Shown here: positions 12,401-23,117 of the stretch, piece by piece
How the letters are laid out: each line of letters opens with the position of its first letter
Position numbering within the stretch: the stretch's first letter is position 1
Assembly: GCA_033961575.1 (NCBI GenBank)
Contig: CM066734.1
Coordinates: forward strand, 82,358,501-82,422,500
DNA length: 64,000 nucleotides
DNA from: Aselliscus stoliczkanus
Lineage: Eukaryota; Chordata; Mammalia; Chiroptera; Hipposideridae
Direction of reading: 5' to 3'
Made by a program: the position numbers and the translations under genes
The notes under the pieces: generated by a model
Told to the model about the DNA's origin: nothing
Databases searched by the model: none
What the model saw: only the letters and a program-made list of their open reading frames with translations

Positions 12401-12535
12401 GTTTTATTTTATTTTATTTTATTTTATTTTTATTTTTTTTAAGGGCAGTGTCACTGGCCCCCACATGTGGGATCTGAACCGGGGCCGCCGGCGGCCCAAG
12501 CCAGCACTTAACCACCGCGCTACATGGCCGGCCCA
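12401..12535 (-). mobile_element. Short tRNA-derived SINE
   Basis: In reverse complement it starts gggccggccatgtagcgcgg, followed by the B-box-like ccggttcagatccc and 'gccagtgacactgccc', and ends in a tail seen here as TTTTA repeats. It is flanked by agccatttt at 12392-12400 and 12536-12544, a 9-bp target-site duplication. Same family as 17498-17631 and 22990-23117. Confidence 0.85.
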
Positions 12536-12545
12536 AGCCATTTTA

Positions 12546-13480
12546 AATATATTACAGAAAGAAACTTTATTAAATATATTTATAAAATCAAGTGAAGTTC
12601 AGTCATGTGGTCAGGCATATATTTTTCAAACCTGATTCTAGTAAAAATATGTACTTTGTTTATAAGACAGTATGACACTTTGTGTAAACTTTGTGTTTAT
12701 TTGCCTGTACAATTAGACATTCCCATGAGCTCATAGCTAAGGTTCTTTTCAGCTTTCAGAATCAAAGTTTCTGATATCTCTCGGTTTGATTTTTCTGTTA
12801 TTTTATCTGTTGTATTCCTTTGAATTGTCTTAATATTTCCATTAGGATGGGAAATTGCTTAGTTTTCAATGCGTTTTCTCAGGACATTAACTTGTATTAC
12901 TCCTTCCTTCTCAATGGATGAAAACGTCATCCAGTAAGTAAACCTAAAATTTTGGATATTAACATTGGAATTATCAATGTATGTTTTGTGATTCTACAGT
13001 CACAAAATGTGAAGTCTAAATATTTTTTATATCTGAATGATTTCTTTTTTAATTAATTTTTTTTGGCTGCCTTGGTTAATAAGACTGTATAAGTTTCAAG
13101 TATACAATTGTATGACGCATCATCTGTATACTGCATTGTATGCCTACCGCTCAAAGTCTGGTCTCTAAATGTGAACCTTAACAAGAGTTTCTCATCAGAA
13201 ATTCAGGTTGTGAGATGAATGTATGTGTGCAAAGAGGAGAACAGGATCACCACATTTGACGCTTGGCACCACAGAAGTACAAGGCAGAAGTACAAGATCC
13301 TTATGTATAATGTTTTCAGGAATACTTCCAATGAGGAGGAAGGTATATAAATTTGGGGAAAGAAGAGGGACAATACCCTTCCCCTTATGTTGTAGTTAAA
13401 AAGTAATTTTCAATCTGAATACAAATATATGTTTTGAAATTAAATCTACTACTCCAGACTAATTTTAAAAGTGAAGTGGA
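12546..13480. other. Intergenic with a faint L1 3'-end fragment
   Basis: At 13060-13150 a minus-strand L1 3'UTR-like piece is visible (gtttcaagtatacaattgta and 'catctgtatactgcattgta'). Otherwise AT-rich sequence with no gene seen. Confidence 0.4.
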
Positions 13481-13484
13481 CAGC

Positions 13485-13650
13485 TTAACGAAGTGGATAA
13501 GATAGTCAGACTAATTGAAATCAAATTATGGTTTCTGCTCTTCCACTTACCAGCTGTGTGAATTTGGACAAATTACTTAATTTCTTCATGCTTCAGTGTC
13601 TTTATCTGTAAAACAAGCACCTATATCATTGGATTGGGGTGAGAATAAAA
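13485..13650 (+). repeat. MIR SINE remnant
   Basis: Shows the MIR core in order: 'ttccacttaccagctgtgtg', 'aatttggacaaattacttaa', then 'tcagtgtctttatctgtaaa' and a tail 'ggattggggtgagaataaaatg'. Ancient mammalian SINE, plus orientation. Confidence 0.75.
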
Positions 13651-13660
13651 TGCTCTAATA

Positions 13661-14290
13661 CAGTCAATCCTCATTATTCTCAGACCATATTTTCAAATTT
13701 GCCTACTCATTAAAATTTATTGATAACTCCAAACTCAATATTTGTGATGCTTTTATGGTCATTCATGGCTGTGCTCAGAGCAGCAAAAAAATTGACTCAC
13801 TGGACAGGCATGCTGCCAGCTGTGAAGCCTGCCTTGTTGTTGCATTTCACACTGTAAACAAGTGTCCTTTCTGTGATCTATTTAATGCCACTTTTTTTGT
13901 GTTTGCATTTTTGTGCCTTTTGTTGGTTAATATACTGTTTAAAATGACCCCTGAAGATAGTGGTTCAGTGCTTTCTAGTGTTCCTAAGAAGAATGAAGAA
14001 GGCTGTGGCATACCTTAGGGAGAAAATATGTTGGGTAAGCTTAATTCTGTTGCAAGAGTACTATTGGTTATGAATTTAATGTTCATGAATCAACAATATA
14101 TATTAGATAGGTATTTCAAAACATAAACACATTTTAAAAAGTTTATGTATTAATCAGTTGACAAAAATGTTATGACGACAGACTTGCAGGAACCTAACCC
14201 TGTATTTCCCCTAGGAGCAATGAATCAATGTTTGCTAACGACATGTTTGTGGCAACTTTATAGAACATACCCACTGTGAATAATAAGAAA
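13661..14290 (+). mobile_element. Tigger/MER28-like DNA transposon remnant
   Basis: Begins cagtcaatcctcattattct and ends ccactgtgaataataag, giving imperfect terminal inverted repeats. The interior matches what I recall of Tigger-derived mammalian elements ('gtttaaaatgacccctgaag', 'cctaaccctgtatttcccct'). The 87-codon open frame at 13755-14018 is internal Tigger sequence, not a host gene. The exact subfamily is uncertain. Confidence 0.65.
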
Positions 14291-14539
14291 ATGTAAAGCC
14301 CTTATGAGGCAGGATAGGTAGCCTAGGAAATTGACAACCCCTTTCAGGATACAAGATGAGTTAGTTGCCTTGCTGGTTACACAAGTAACAAGTGACTGTG
14401 TCTGGCACTGCAGTTGGAGAACAAGAACCAGTTTCACCCAGTAAGGCTAATTCCCTTGACTGGGATCTGACCTTTAGCTAATTATAGTGTCATTATAATC
14501 TTATTTATATTGTGGTTACTATGACTCCCATCATGTGCC

Positions 14540-14830
14540 AAGCACCATGATAATTCTGAAGGAGCCAAAAAAGGAAGAAAGAGCAGGAAATTGAGGATCC
14601 CACCTCCTGGAAGGAAATTGATGAGCCCTGTCAATGAGACGTCATTAATTTCAGGTCCCAGGAGGGATAAATACCCCTGGTCAGGAATTCCACTCATTTT
14701 CTGAGTTCTCCAAATTCCCCTTTCAAGTGTGTACTTTTGTGTCAGTAAACTTCCTGTGCTTTCATGCATCTGTCTCGCTCTTGAATTTTGTCTTCCATGC
14801 ACACAAGAACCCGATCACGGCTGCTCTGGA
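14540..14830 (+). repeat. Probable endogenous-retrovirus LTR remnant
   Basis: A TATA-like gggataaatacccctgg (14663) is followed about 80 bases later by 'gtcagtaaacttcctgtgct' and a U5-like 'catgcatctgtctcgctctt'. This promoter and polyadenylation layout is typical of a class I LTR. No coding retroviral genes are visible nearby, so a solo or fragmentary LTR is most likely. Boundaries are approximate. Confidence 0.5.
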
Positions 14831-14899
14831 TTTAGTCCCCTCTTTGACATCCCCTCTAGCCTCTGGCGACCCTTAAGCAATGTAGAAAACACAGTTCTT

Positions 14900-16880
14900 A
14901 ATAAATATTAGCTATTGTGATTTCCATTTCTAACAGTGACCCTTTTAATGAAAGGAATTAGTTTCAGAAACCAAACTAAGCAGATGAAAATGTTAAAATC
15001 AATTTGAAGCTGTAAGCAGTCTCCACCAGTAGCTAGTTTGGAGGGATTTCTTCTGATATATCTCTACTCTAGCTCCACATTACCTCTACCTTTACTTCTA
15101 CCTCTCTACCTATACCTGTAACTATCATTTCTGAATGCACTCCAATATTTGATCTGGAAATTCACGGCACAAACAAAGCAGAGATCATTGTAGTCTGGTA
15201 ATAGATTACACGGAAATAAGCCTTTCTCAGGAATTAGTAATAGTGATATATTATAAATCCTTCAGTAGAGTGTACGTTAGATAAGATATAATTCTATTTC
15301 AGACTTCTAAATTGCCTGATCTCATTGGCTAGGCTTGAAAACAAATAGAGTAAGTAAGAAATCAAGGTGAAAAATGCCTGGTATCATATTAGCTTGCATA
15401 ACAGACCACAGATTTAGAAATATAAATGAAGATTTTCCATAAGTTTGTCATGGACCCCAGTTAGATCATAGATAGACTGATCAGATGTTTTACTCACTGA
15501 TATATTTATTCATTAGCCCATTTATTTTGAGTGGATTTTGAGAGTAAAAATCCCCCCAAATAAATAGTTTACAGGCTAAATTAGTCATATTCATTACAAA
15601 ATCATGGCTTTAGTTCCCTTACAATATCTGGGCCAGGATCAGAAATAGAATCAATTTGTATTAATATTTAGCCATTCTATATAAAGTAATATTGATATAC
15701 ATCATTGCAATTTAGGCCCATAGATCAGAGTCTCCTCTGAGGTTTACTTTAGGGAGCCTAATGGTAATGAGAATTTAAAACACCAGCAAAAGTTGTGGTT
15801 AATAAATTGAGGGTTTTTATTTATATACATATAGATGATTTAACAAGAGCACTTTACTTCTTTTAGGAAAGCAATTATATGTATTTTCATTATTAGGTTA
15901 TATTATCATATGTAGCCTTCATAATCAGGAAAGCCACATACAAAAACAGTTTTCCTGGAAGCTGCCATGAAGAAAAGTGGATCAATTCAGTAACAAATAC
16001 ATTGGATATAGGATGACATACAAATTTAAGAAAACTAGTTACAGACTGTATTTCACTTTATTCAAGGAATTCTGTCAGATCCTTTTGAAAACTTAAGTCA
16101 CCTGTTTATTCCTTGAAAGAACACTGATACACACAAACACATACACAACCCCCAAAACACAAAACAAAATAAAACAAAACACCCAGACAAACCTCTTGAT
16201 CAAGCAGAGGTCAGTTTATTTGACTTATTGCAGGAAAGGAGAATAGGGCCTTGACAGGGCTTTATTACTATATCAGAAAAGGGAAGTTAGAGGAAGAGAA
16301 TTCTAAGGTGTTGGGGCCTGGGTTGGTGACATCAAGGAGTGATGGGGGCCGACAGCATCCCAGTGTCTGACAAGGCCACATTGAAATAAAGATGTACACT
16401 CAGCACTGGATGTTTGGGGTGCTGCCTTATGGTTGGTCATGTAATATCTCCTGTCTCTATGAAACCATGTGCCTTTCCTCCACATCAGATCCTATAGGAG
16501 ACAGTACTTTCACTGCATTTATGGCAAGTCCCTGTGGTGCCCCAATGACAGCTGGCTGTGTAAGGCAAGGTCGGGTAAGATCTCCTAAGAGAGGAGACAA
16601 CCCAAGGCAGGCTATAGCCCCGTTTCCAGGACTGAGAAATAGGGGACTCAAGCCCCTTGGCAACTGAGACTCAGGCCTCTGGCCACATAGGCCAAAAAGC
16701 CTGGCTGTGAGAAACTGACAGCCTGTCTGTGAGAAACCGACAGTGTCTGTGAGAAACGTGATATCATCCGTCCTTGAGCCTGCTTACCTATGCAGCTGTG
16801 AAACGTCTCCATGAATACCAAGGTCTTTCGGCCGTGAGAGTTCTGATAAGAGACAACTTACTGATCATGAGTTATTTTAA
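14900..16880. other. Intergenic, no gene recognised
   Basis: No convincing coding frame. A stretch at about 16560-16860 contains short internal repeats around 'ctgtgagaaac' (about 16707, 16728, 16749) and may be part of the LTR-like element to its right. The remainder looks like ordinary AT-rich intergenic DNA. Confidence 0.45.
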
Positions 16881-16889
16881 TTAATAGCT

Positions 16890-17460
16890 TTGTTTTAACT
16901 CTTTGCTTTGTACATTGCTGTAGCAACAAATACTGAAGCTTTGACTGAGAAACAGATGTCCCCCTCTATAACATTAATACGTAGCCCTTCGTAGGATAAG
17001 AAAAGTTTGAGACTAGTTTTGCTACTAAGTATTATTAATCACATAAAAATAGATATTAGATGGTTTTTGCCCTAAACCCAGCCACTGCTAATCTCTTGAC
17101 AATAGCTCAAGTATGCTCCCTGTATCATAGTCATGGTAACCACTCTTTAGATGATAAGTGAAATCCTTGAGCATAGAATAGGCCACAATGTACCCTGGAA
17201 AGATACAATTACAAAAAAGTAAAGACTGTAAAAGTCCTGAGTAAGAGAAAACATCATGATCATGTGAAACATAACATGTGATTGAGATAATGGTCAGAAG
17301 CTCCTATAAAAGGAGACAGGCTGTAACAATAAAACGTGACACTCCTACGAACTTCTTTCCTGTATCTCCATCTTTCTTTTTCCTCACCAACGCCATCCCA
17401 CCCGAGGGAATCCCTCGCAGGGGCTGGCTTCCCGCAAAGGAGGGCTTTGTAAAGTAGGGA
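16890..17460 (+). repeat. Possible class II-type LTR remnant
   Basis: Contains a TATA box in ctcctataaaaggagacagg (17302), a polyadenylation-type aataaaac about 25 bases downstream (17327), then a pyrimidine-rich stretch and a GC-rich end 'cccgcaaaggagggctttg'. This R/U5-like order suggests an LTR. No gag, pol or env frames adjoin it. Left boundary unclear. Confidence 0.4.
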
Positions 17461-17497
17461 ACTGGTTGGAACTGCACAAAATTTATGACATAATTTT

Positions 17498-17631
17498 GTT
17501 TTGCTTTTTTGTTTTGTTTTGTTTGGTTTGGTTTTTGAGGGCAGTGACACTGGCCCTCATATGTGGGACCGAACCAGGGCCGCTAGTTTCCCAAGCCAGC
17601 GCTTAACCACTGCGCCACTCGGCCGGCCCTC
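17498..17631 (-). mobile_element. Short tRNA-derived SINE with 13-bp target-site duplication
   Basis: The complement starts gggccggccgagtggcgcag, with a B-box-like region and 'gccagtgtcactgccctc', followed by a tail seen here as GTTTT repeats. The flanks atgacataatttt at 17485-17497 and 17632-17644 are identical, a perfect 13-bp duplication, so this is a fairly recent insertion. Confidence 0.9.
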
Positions 17632-17864
17632 ATGACATAATTTTGGATTGCTGGGCACAGTGAGGTGAGGTCTTGACTTTTGTCTTAGTGAGCAAGCCAC
17701 ACGTTTTAATAAGTACACTGTTTAGTTGGTGACATCTTGTCATCTTGGGATAAATTACTAAGCTGTTTTTCCTTGGTCTTAGTATTATCTAAAACAGGAC
17801 CAGTAAAAACGTTCCTGGTTCTGGTATTGTTTGACACATGAAATAGAATGTGTACTGTTTTTGG

Positions 17865-18003
17865 TACTTAAGGAAATTAAACTTGTGTTGCTTCAATGTG
17901 ACAGATTCTGCAATGAAGACTTTTACTTTACTGCCATCTATTGTTGATAATTGATAAATAAATCACCATACTAGCTGAATGCTAGTTATGCCTGACCCAT
18001 AAA
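17865..18003 (+). repeat. 139-bp direct repeat, left copy
   Basis: Shares the order 'actgccatctattgttga', 'aataaatcaccatact', 'tatgcctgacccataaa' with 22718-22856 at roughly 80% identity by eye. The two copies flank the minus-strand L1 debris. Nature unknown: a duplicated genomic segment or an unrecognised interspersed repeat. Confidence 0.75.
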
Positions 18004-18184
18004 ATTTTTTTTTTCATTTCCCTTCTCTTTAATCATTGTAGGCAGAGCCCATTGTACATTGTAAATACACAAAAACGCAGGACCTTTTATCAAGTCAACA
18101 TGGTTCTTCAGTGAAATGCACTGACCTTTTCTGAAGGCTGGCTCCTTGGAAAAGCTTTATCTGATAATGCTTGTCCGTTTCTTT

Positions 18185-18955
18185 CTTTCTTTTTTCCTTT
18201 TAATTGTGAAATAAACATTTTTTTAAAAAAATTAGCTTCAGGTGTACAACACAGTGCAATAGTTATCCTTTTTACCCCTCAAAGTGACAACCCTCCTCCC
18301 CCAATTCTCCACCCCACTCCTCCCCGCCATATCATACATATCTATTACAATTCCTTTGACTCCCTTCCACCGTATAATCCACATCCCATGACTATCTATA
18401 TATTCAACTACAATTGGCATACAATATTATACAACATCAGTTTCAGGTATACAGTGCAGTGATCAAGCCTTTATTTCCATCCATGAAGTGGTCTCCCTAA
18501 CAAGACATGTGACCTTCTGACACCACACAAAATATTTACAACATTATTATATTCCTCGAACTGTCTTTCATATCCCTGTGGCAATATTGTAGTTACCTAT
18601 TTATGCTGTCTAATCACTTCCCCTTCTCCCTCATCCCCATCCCCCTCCCAACTAGCAACCCTGTTTTTCCTCTATATCTATGAGACTGTTTCTGTTTACT
18701 TTGCTCATTCATTCAGTTTTTCAGATTCCACATATAAGTGAGATCATATGGTATTTGTCTTTCTCCGACTGACTTATTTCACTTAACATAATAGTCTTTA
18801 GATCCATCCATATCGTTCCAAATGGTACGATTTCATTCTTTTTTATAGCGGTGTAATGCTCCATTGTATAAATATACCACAGTTTCTTAATCCAGTCATC
18901 CACCGATGGGCATTTTGGTTGTTTCCAACTGACCCATAATTTTTTAATAGCTTCT
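18185..18955 (-). mobile_element. 5'-truncated L1 (ORF2 C-terminus and 3'UTR)
   Basis: From left to right: complement of an A tail (about 18185-18220), the 3'UTR with ttcaggtgtacaacacagtg, and the end of ORF2, which reads DDWIKKLWYIYTMEHYTAIKK on the minus strand at 18721-18903. A T/C-rich stretch lies at both ends (18180 and 18950), consistent with a target-site duplication in low-complexity DNA. Confidence 0.8.
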
Positions 18956-19126
18956 TTTTCTTTTTTTCAATGCCTTAAATAAAGTTAACATTTATTTCTC
19001 CATCATGGAAAAATTAAACAGGCAGACAGTAAATGGCTGTTTTAGGGAAACAGACATCTTCTGCCTTGTTGCTCCATTTACAGTCTCCAAATAGTTCCCG
19101 GGTGGATTTTAAAGATTCAGACATAC
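18956..19126. other. Short unique stretch between L1 fragments
   Basis: No repeat or gene recognised. Confidence 0.4.
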
Positions 19127-19622
19127 AATGATATCCCTTTGGTTTATAATTTTCAATTGCATTTGACATATGATATTACATTAGGTTCAGGTCTAAAACA
19201 TAGTGATTAGACATTTATAAAACTTAGAAGTGATCCCCCTAGTACATCTATTACCCATCTGGCACCATACATAGTTATTCCAATATAATTGGCTATATTC
19301 CCTATATTGTACTTTACATCCAAGTGTTGTTTTTATAATTGACAATTTGTGCATTTAATCCCATCTATTTTCACTCCTCCCCCCAACCCTCCTCCCATTT
19401 GGCAACCATCAAAATGTTCTCTGTATCTATGAGATGTTTCTGTTTTGTTTGTTTGTTTGTTTTTTTAGAGTCCACCAATATGTAAAATAATATGGTATTG
19501 GTCTTTTTCATTCTGATTTATTTCACTTAGCATAATACCCTCTAGAGAGTCCATCTATGTTGTCTCAAATGGTAAGATTTCATTCTTATTTATGACCTAG
19601 TAATAATCCATTGTATATATAC
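19127..19622 (-). mobile_element. Older L1 3'-end fragment
   Basis: The complement carries an L1 3'UTR ('taggttcaggtctaaaacat', 'tccaatataattggct') and the very end of ORF2 (the 'atttcacttagcataatacc' region). It is more diverged than 18185-18955 and so belongs to an older subfamily. Confidence 0.7.
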
Positions 19623-20596
19623 CACTTTTAAAAATTTATTTTCTAATTACAGTAGACATACAATATTATATTAGTTTCAGGTGTACAACACAGTGATTAG
19701 ACATTTATGTCTAACTTATGAAGTGATCAACCCACTAAGTCCTGTACCCATCTGATCATATGTAATTATTATAATACTGTTTACTATATTCCCCATGGTG
19801 TACTTTACATCACCATGACTATTTTGTAACTACTAATTTGTACCTCTGAATACCCTCCTTTTCTTCACCTATATTCCCAGCCCCAGTCCCCAGTCTGGCA
19901 ATCATCAAAATGCTCTGTACCTATGAGCTTGTTTCTGTTTCTTTGTTCAATTATCCTGCTCTCTAGATTCCACATATAAGTGACGTCAGATGACACTTGT
20001 CTTTCTCTGTCTGACTTTCTCCACTCAGCACAACATCCTCTAGGTCCAACCATGTTGTTGCAGATGGCAATATTTCATTCTTTCTTGTGACTGAGTAATA
20101 TTCCATTGTATATATGTACCACCTGTTCTTTATCCACTCATCCATTGATGGATGACCAGGTTTCCTCCAGATTTTGGCTATTGTAAATAATGCTGCAGTG
20201 AACATATGGATGCACATGCCCCCTTGAAGTGTCATTTTGGGTTTCTTCAGTTAAATACCTAGAAGTGGGATCAATGGGTCCTTCTTTGTCTCTTGTTATA
20301 TAGTCTTTGTTTTAAAGTTCTTTTTTTTTTTTTTTGGTCTGGTATAATTATTGCTAGCTACCCTAGATTTTTTTAATTTTCATGAAATAACTTTTCCATC
20401 ACTCTACTTTCTGTGTCTTTCAATCTGAAGCCAGTCTCTTGTAGGCAGCATATGTAAGGGTTTTGTTTTCTTATCCATTCAGTCATCCTGTGTTTTTTGA
20501 TTGGAGTATTTAGTCCATTTACATTTAATGTAAATGTTGATAATATGTAGTTATTGCCACTTTTATTACTCCTAATTTTTATCTTTTTTTTTCATC

Positions 20597-20944
20597 TTAA
20601 AGCAATCTCTTTAACATTTCTAGTAATGCTGGTTTGGTGGTGATGAACTCCTTTAACTTTTTGTTGACTGGGTAAATCTGCATTTGTCCTTTGATTCTAA
20701 ACAAGAGCTTTTCTGGGAAGAATAATCCTGGTTGTAGGTCCTGGCATTTTATCAGTTTGAATATTTCATGCCAATCTCTTCTGGCCTGCAAAGTTTGTGT
20801 AGAGAAATCAGCTGACAGTCTTATAGGAGCTTCCTTGTAGGTAACTAACTGCTTTTCTCTTGCTGCTTTTAAGATATTCTCTTTGTCTTTCACCTTTGGC
20901 TTTTTAATTATGATGTGTCTTGGTATTGGCCTCTTTGCGTTCAT
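20597..20944 (-). pseudogene. L1 ORF1 C-terminal fragment
   Basis: An uninterrupted 115-codon stretch of the L1 ORF1 C-terminal domain, containing PRHIIIKKPKVKDKENILKA and TLQARRDWHEIFK, ending in EMLKRLL before the stop. This is the standard L1 C-terminus. The frame is broken upstream and interrupted by the SINE. Confidence 0.8.
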
Positions 20945-21270
20945 CTTGTTTAGGACTTCTGCGCTTTCTGGGCTTACTCGTATATGTCTGTTTCCTTTGC
21001 CAGATTAGGGAAGTTTTAAGTCATTATTTCTTCAAATATATTTTCAGTTTCTTTCAATTCTTCTCCCTTCTCCTTCTGGTATCCCTATGATGTGAATGTT
21101 GTTATGCTTGATTTTGTCCTAGAGGCCCCTTAAACTGTCCTCAGTTTTTTGGATTCTTTTTTTTATGTTGTTCTGATTGGGTGTTTCCTGCTACCTTGTC
21201 TTTTAAATCACTGATTTGCTCCTCTGCTTCATCTAATCTCTTGATCCCCTGTAATGTATTCTTCATTTTT

Positions 21271-21710
21271 TTTTAAAGATTTTATTGCGGAATTGGGGGA
21301 GTGGAACAGTGTTGGGGAACCGAACAAGTCGCTGTCCTTTTGTTCTTCAGTCTAGTTGTGGAGGACATCGCTTCACTGGCCCATGTTGGTATCATCATTG
21401 TGCTCTTCTCAGGTGAAGCAGATCAGTTGCTGGCCTCTGGACGGCCACTCACAGCAGCTCTTGGCAGCTTACACCGGCTGCCAGCAGCTTACACTGGCTG
21501 CTGGCCACTCACTGTAGCCTATGGCAGCCCAATGCTGCAGGGGCTGCAGCTATACCATCCTGGGGACTCACAGCAGTCCAGCTGCAGGTGGAGCTGTTGT
21601 TCGCGATCTTAGCTGTAGGTGCAGTGTCACTGCCCTTAATATGTGGGATTTGAACCAGGGCTGCTGGCATCCCAAGCCAGTTCTTAACCAACGTGCTTCT
21701 CAGCCGGTCC
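21271..21710 (-). mobile_element. Long tRNA-derived SINE (about 440 bp)
   Basis: The complement begins ggaccggctgagaagcacgt and contains 'gatttgaaccagg'-type B-box sequence, a serine-codon-like GC-rich middle (repeated 'gctgccagcagcttac'), 'ctagactgaagaacaaaagg' and an 'aataaaatctt' tail. The flanks tattcttcattttt at 21257-21270 and 21711-21724 are a perfect 14-bp target-site duplication. Further copies: 26362-26808, 36324-36747 and, partial, 28235-28485. Confidence 0.9.
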
Positions 21711-22717
21711 TATTCTTCATTTTTGACTGGTTCTCTTTGATGTTTTCTATCTCCATTTTTATGTTTCCTGTCTTTTGTTGAGGTTCTCACTGAGTTCACC
21801 TATTCTTCCCCTAAATTCATTGAATATACTTATAACTAGTGATTTGAACTCTGCGGGTGGTATATTTCTTGTCTCCATTTTGTTTAGTTCTTTTTTTGGA
21901 GATTTGTCCAGTACTTTCATTTGGACATGTTTCTTTGTGTCCTCATTTTTCTGCCTCCCTGAGTTTATTTCTATGTATTATGTAAGTCTGTTATATCTCC
22001 CATCTTGGCAGAGTGAATTTATGTAGTAGGTGTCCTGTGCAGCCCAGTGGCACAATCTCCCTGTTCACCTGAGTTGTGTGGTGCAGGGGTGTCCCATGTG
22101 TGGGTTGTGTGTGTCCTTCTGTTGTAGGTGAGCCTTGGTTGCTGTTGCAATGTCAGTGCCAGGGATTGACCCTCAGGCTGATTGGCTGTGAGGGATGGCT
22201 GTAACTACAGCAGATGAGTTATGTAGGAGCTGATATCACAGAGCAGAATTTGCTTTAGTGGGGCTTTGGTGCCTGCTGAGTCCACCCATTATGTGTGTTA
22301 TTTGTGGAACTGGTTGGGTGGTGCTCTGGTGTCATCTGGATCCAGACATCAGATGTGTTGATTTGGGGATATCTTGGGAGCGGCTCTGGTGCAGGCCAAT
22401 GTCAGTTGTTGCCTGTGCCAGGCCCAGGTCCACCTGGTAGGATCTACAAAGTGATCTGTGGTTAGTAGCCCTTGTGCTGGGCTTGGAGGTACCTTGGAGA
22501 GGCTATGGTGTGAACTGAGGCTAGCTGCCACTAGTGCTGGACTTAAGGCTACTTAGCAAGAGGTATAGGGTTCGCTGAGGCCAGCTGCCACTTGTTAGGG
22601 TTTGTGGACCTTTGAAAAGTTTTAGGAAAGTCCTCAGTGCAAGCTGAAGCAGCCTGTTTCTATGGAAAAGCCACTAAAAGAGATTCCAACTGGGCATGCG
22701 AGTTGAGAGGGGTAGGG

Positions 22718-22856
22718 TCTTAAGAAAAGTAAGCCTGTGTAGCTACAATGTGACTGACTCTTCATTGAAAACTTTCTCTTTACTGCCAACTATTGTTGAG
22801 AATTGGCAAATAAATCACCATACTTGCCAGATACTAATTATGCCTGACCCATAAAT
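22718..22856 (+). repeat. 139-bp direct repeat, right copy
   Basis: Counterpart of 17865-18003 (shared 'aataaatcaccatact', 'tatgcctgacccataaa'). It lies directly at the 5' end of the minus-strand L1. Confidence 0.75.
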
Positions 22857-22989
22857 TTTCAATAGCTTCTTGATTGGTCTTCTTACCACCATGCTCTCTT
22901 ATATTGCACTATCTTCCTCACTCTGTCATGGTGCTTTTTTCTAAGACGATATAAGAAAACACCAATTGGGGCCTTTTAAAAGATACTTA

Positions 22990-23117
22990 TCTAGGTGCAT
23001 ACAAATTAATTTTTTTTTTTTGAGGGCAGTGTCACTGGCCCTCATATGTGGGACCGAACTGGGGCTGCTGGCTTCCCAAGCTGGCGCTTAACCACCGCGC
23101 CACTTGGCCGGCCCCCT
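22990..23117 (-). mobile_element. Short tRNA-derived SINE
   Basis: The complement starts gggccggccaagtggcgcgg and ends with 'gccagtgacactgccctc' and A-rich sequence. The flanks are A/T-rich ('aattttttttttt' on the left and 'gaattttttttaat' on the right), an imperfectly defined target-site duplication. Confidence 0.8.

Larger units (their letters stand above)
19625..22717 (-). mobile_element. L1 lacking its reverse transcriptase, with a nested SINE
   Basis: Read on the minus strand from right to left: a 5'UTR-like GC-richer part (about 22717-21960), ORF1 start in gcagaaaaATGAGGACAC (about 21946), ORF1 continuing around a SINE (21271-21710) to its C-terminus at 20597-20944 (RPIPRHIIIKKPKVKDKENI), then the start of ORF2. 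At about 20284 the sequence jumps straight to the ORF2 C-terminus (DEWIKNRWYIYTMEYYSVTR, 19963-20235) and 3'UTR. The palm and fingers of the reverse transcriptase are therefore absent. The junction differs from that of the 3.2-kb elements. Confidence 0.7.

Noticed and set aside
13755..14018. 87-codon plus-strand frame, possible small gene
   Set aside because: Lies wholly within a Tigger/MER28-like transposon remnant with inverted ends.
16500..16700. Opposing 68-91-codon frames as a possible gene
   Set aside because: No domain, no splice context; probably part of LTR-like or unannotated repeat sequence.
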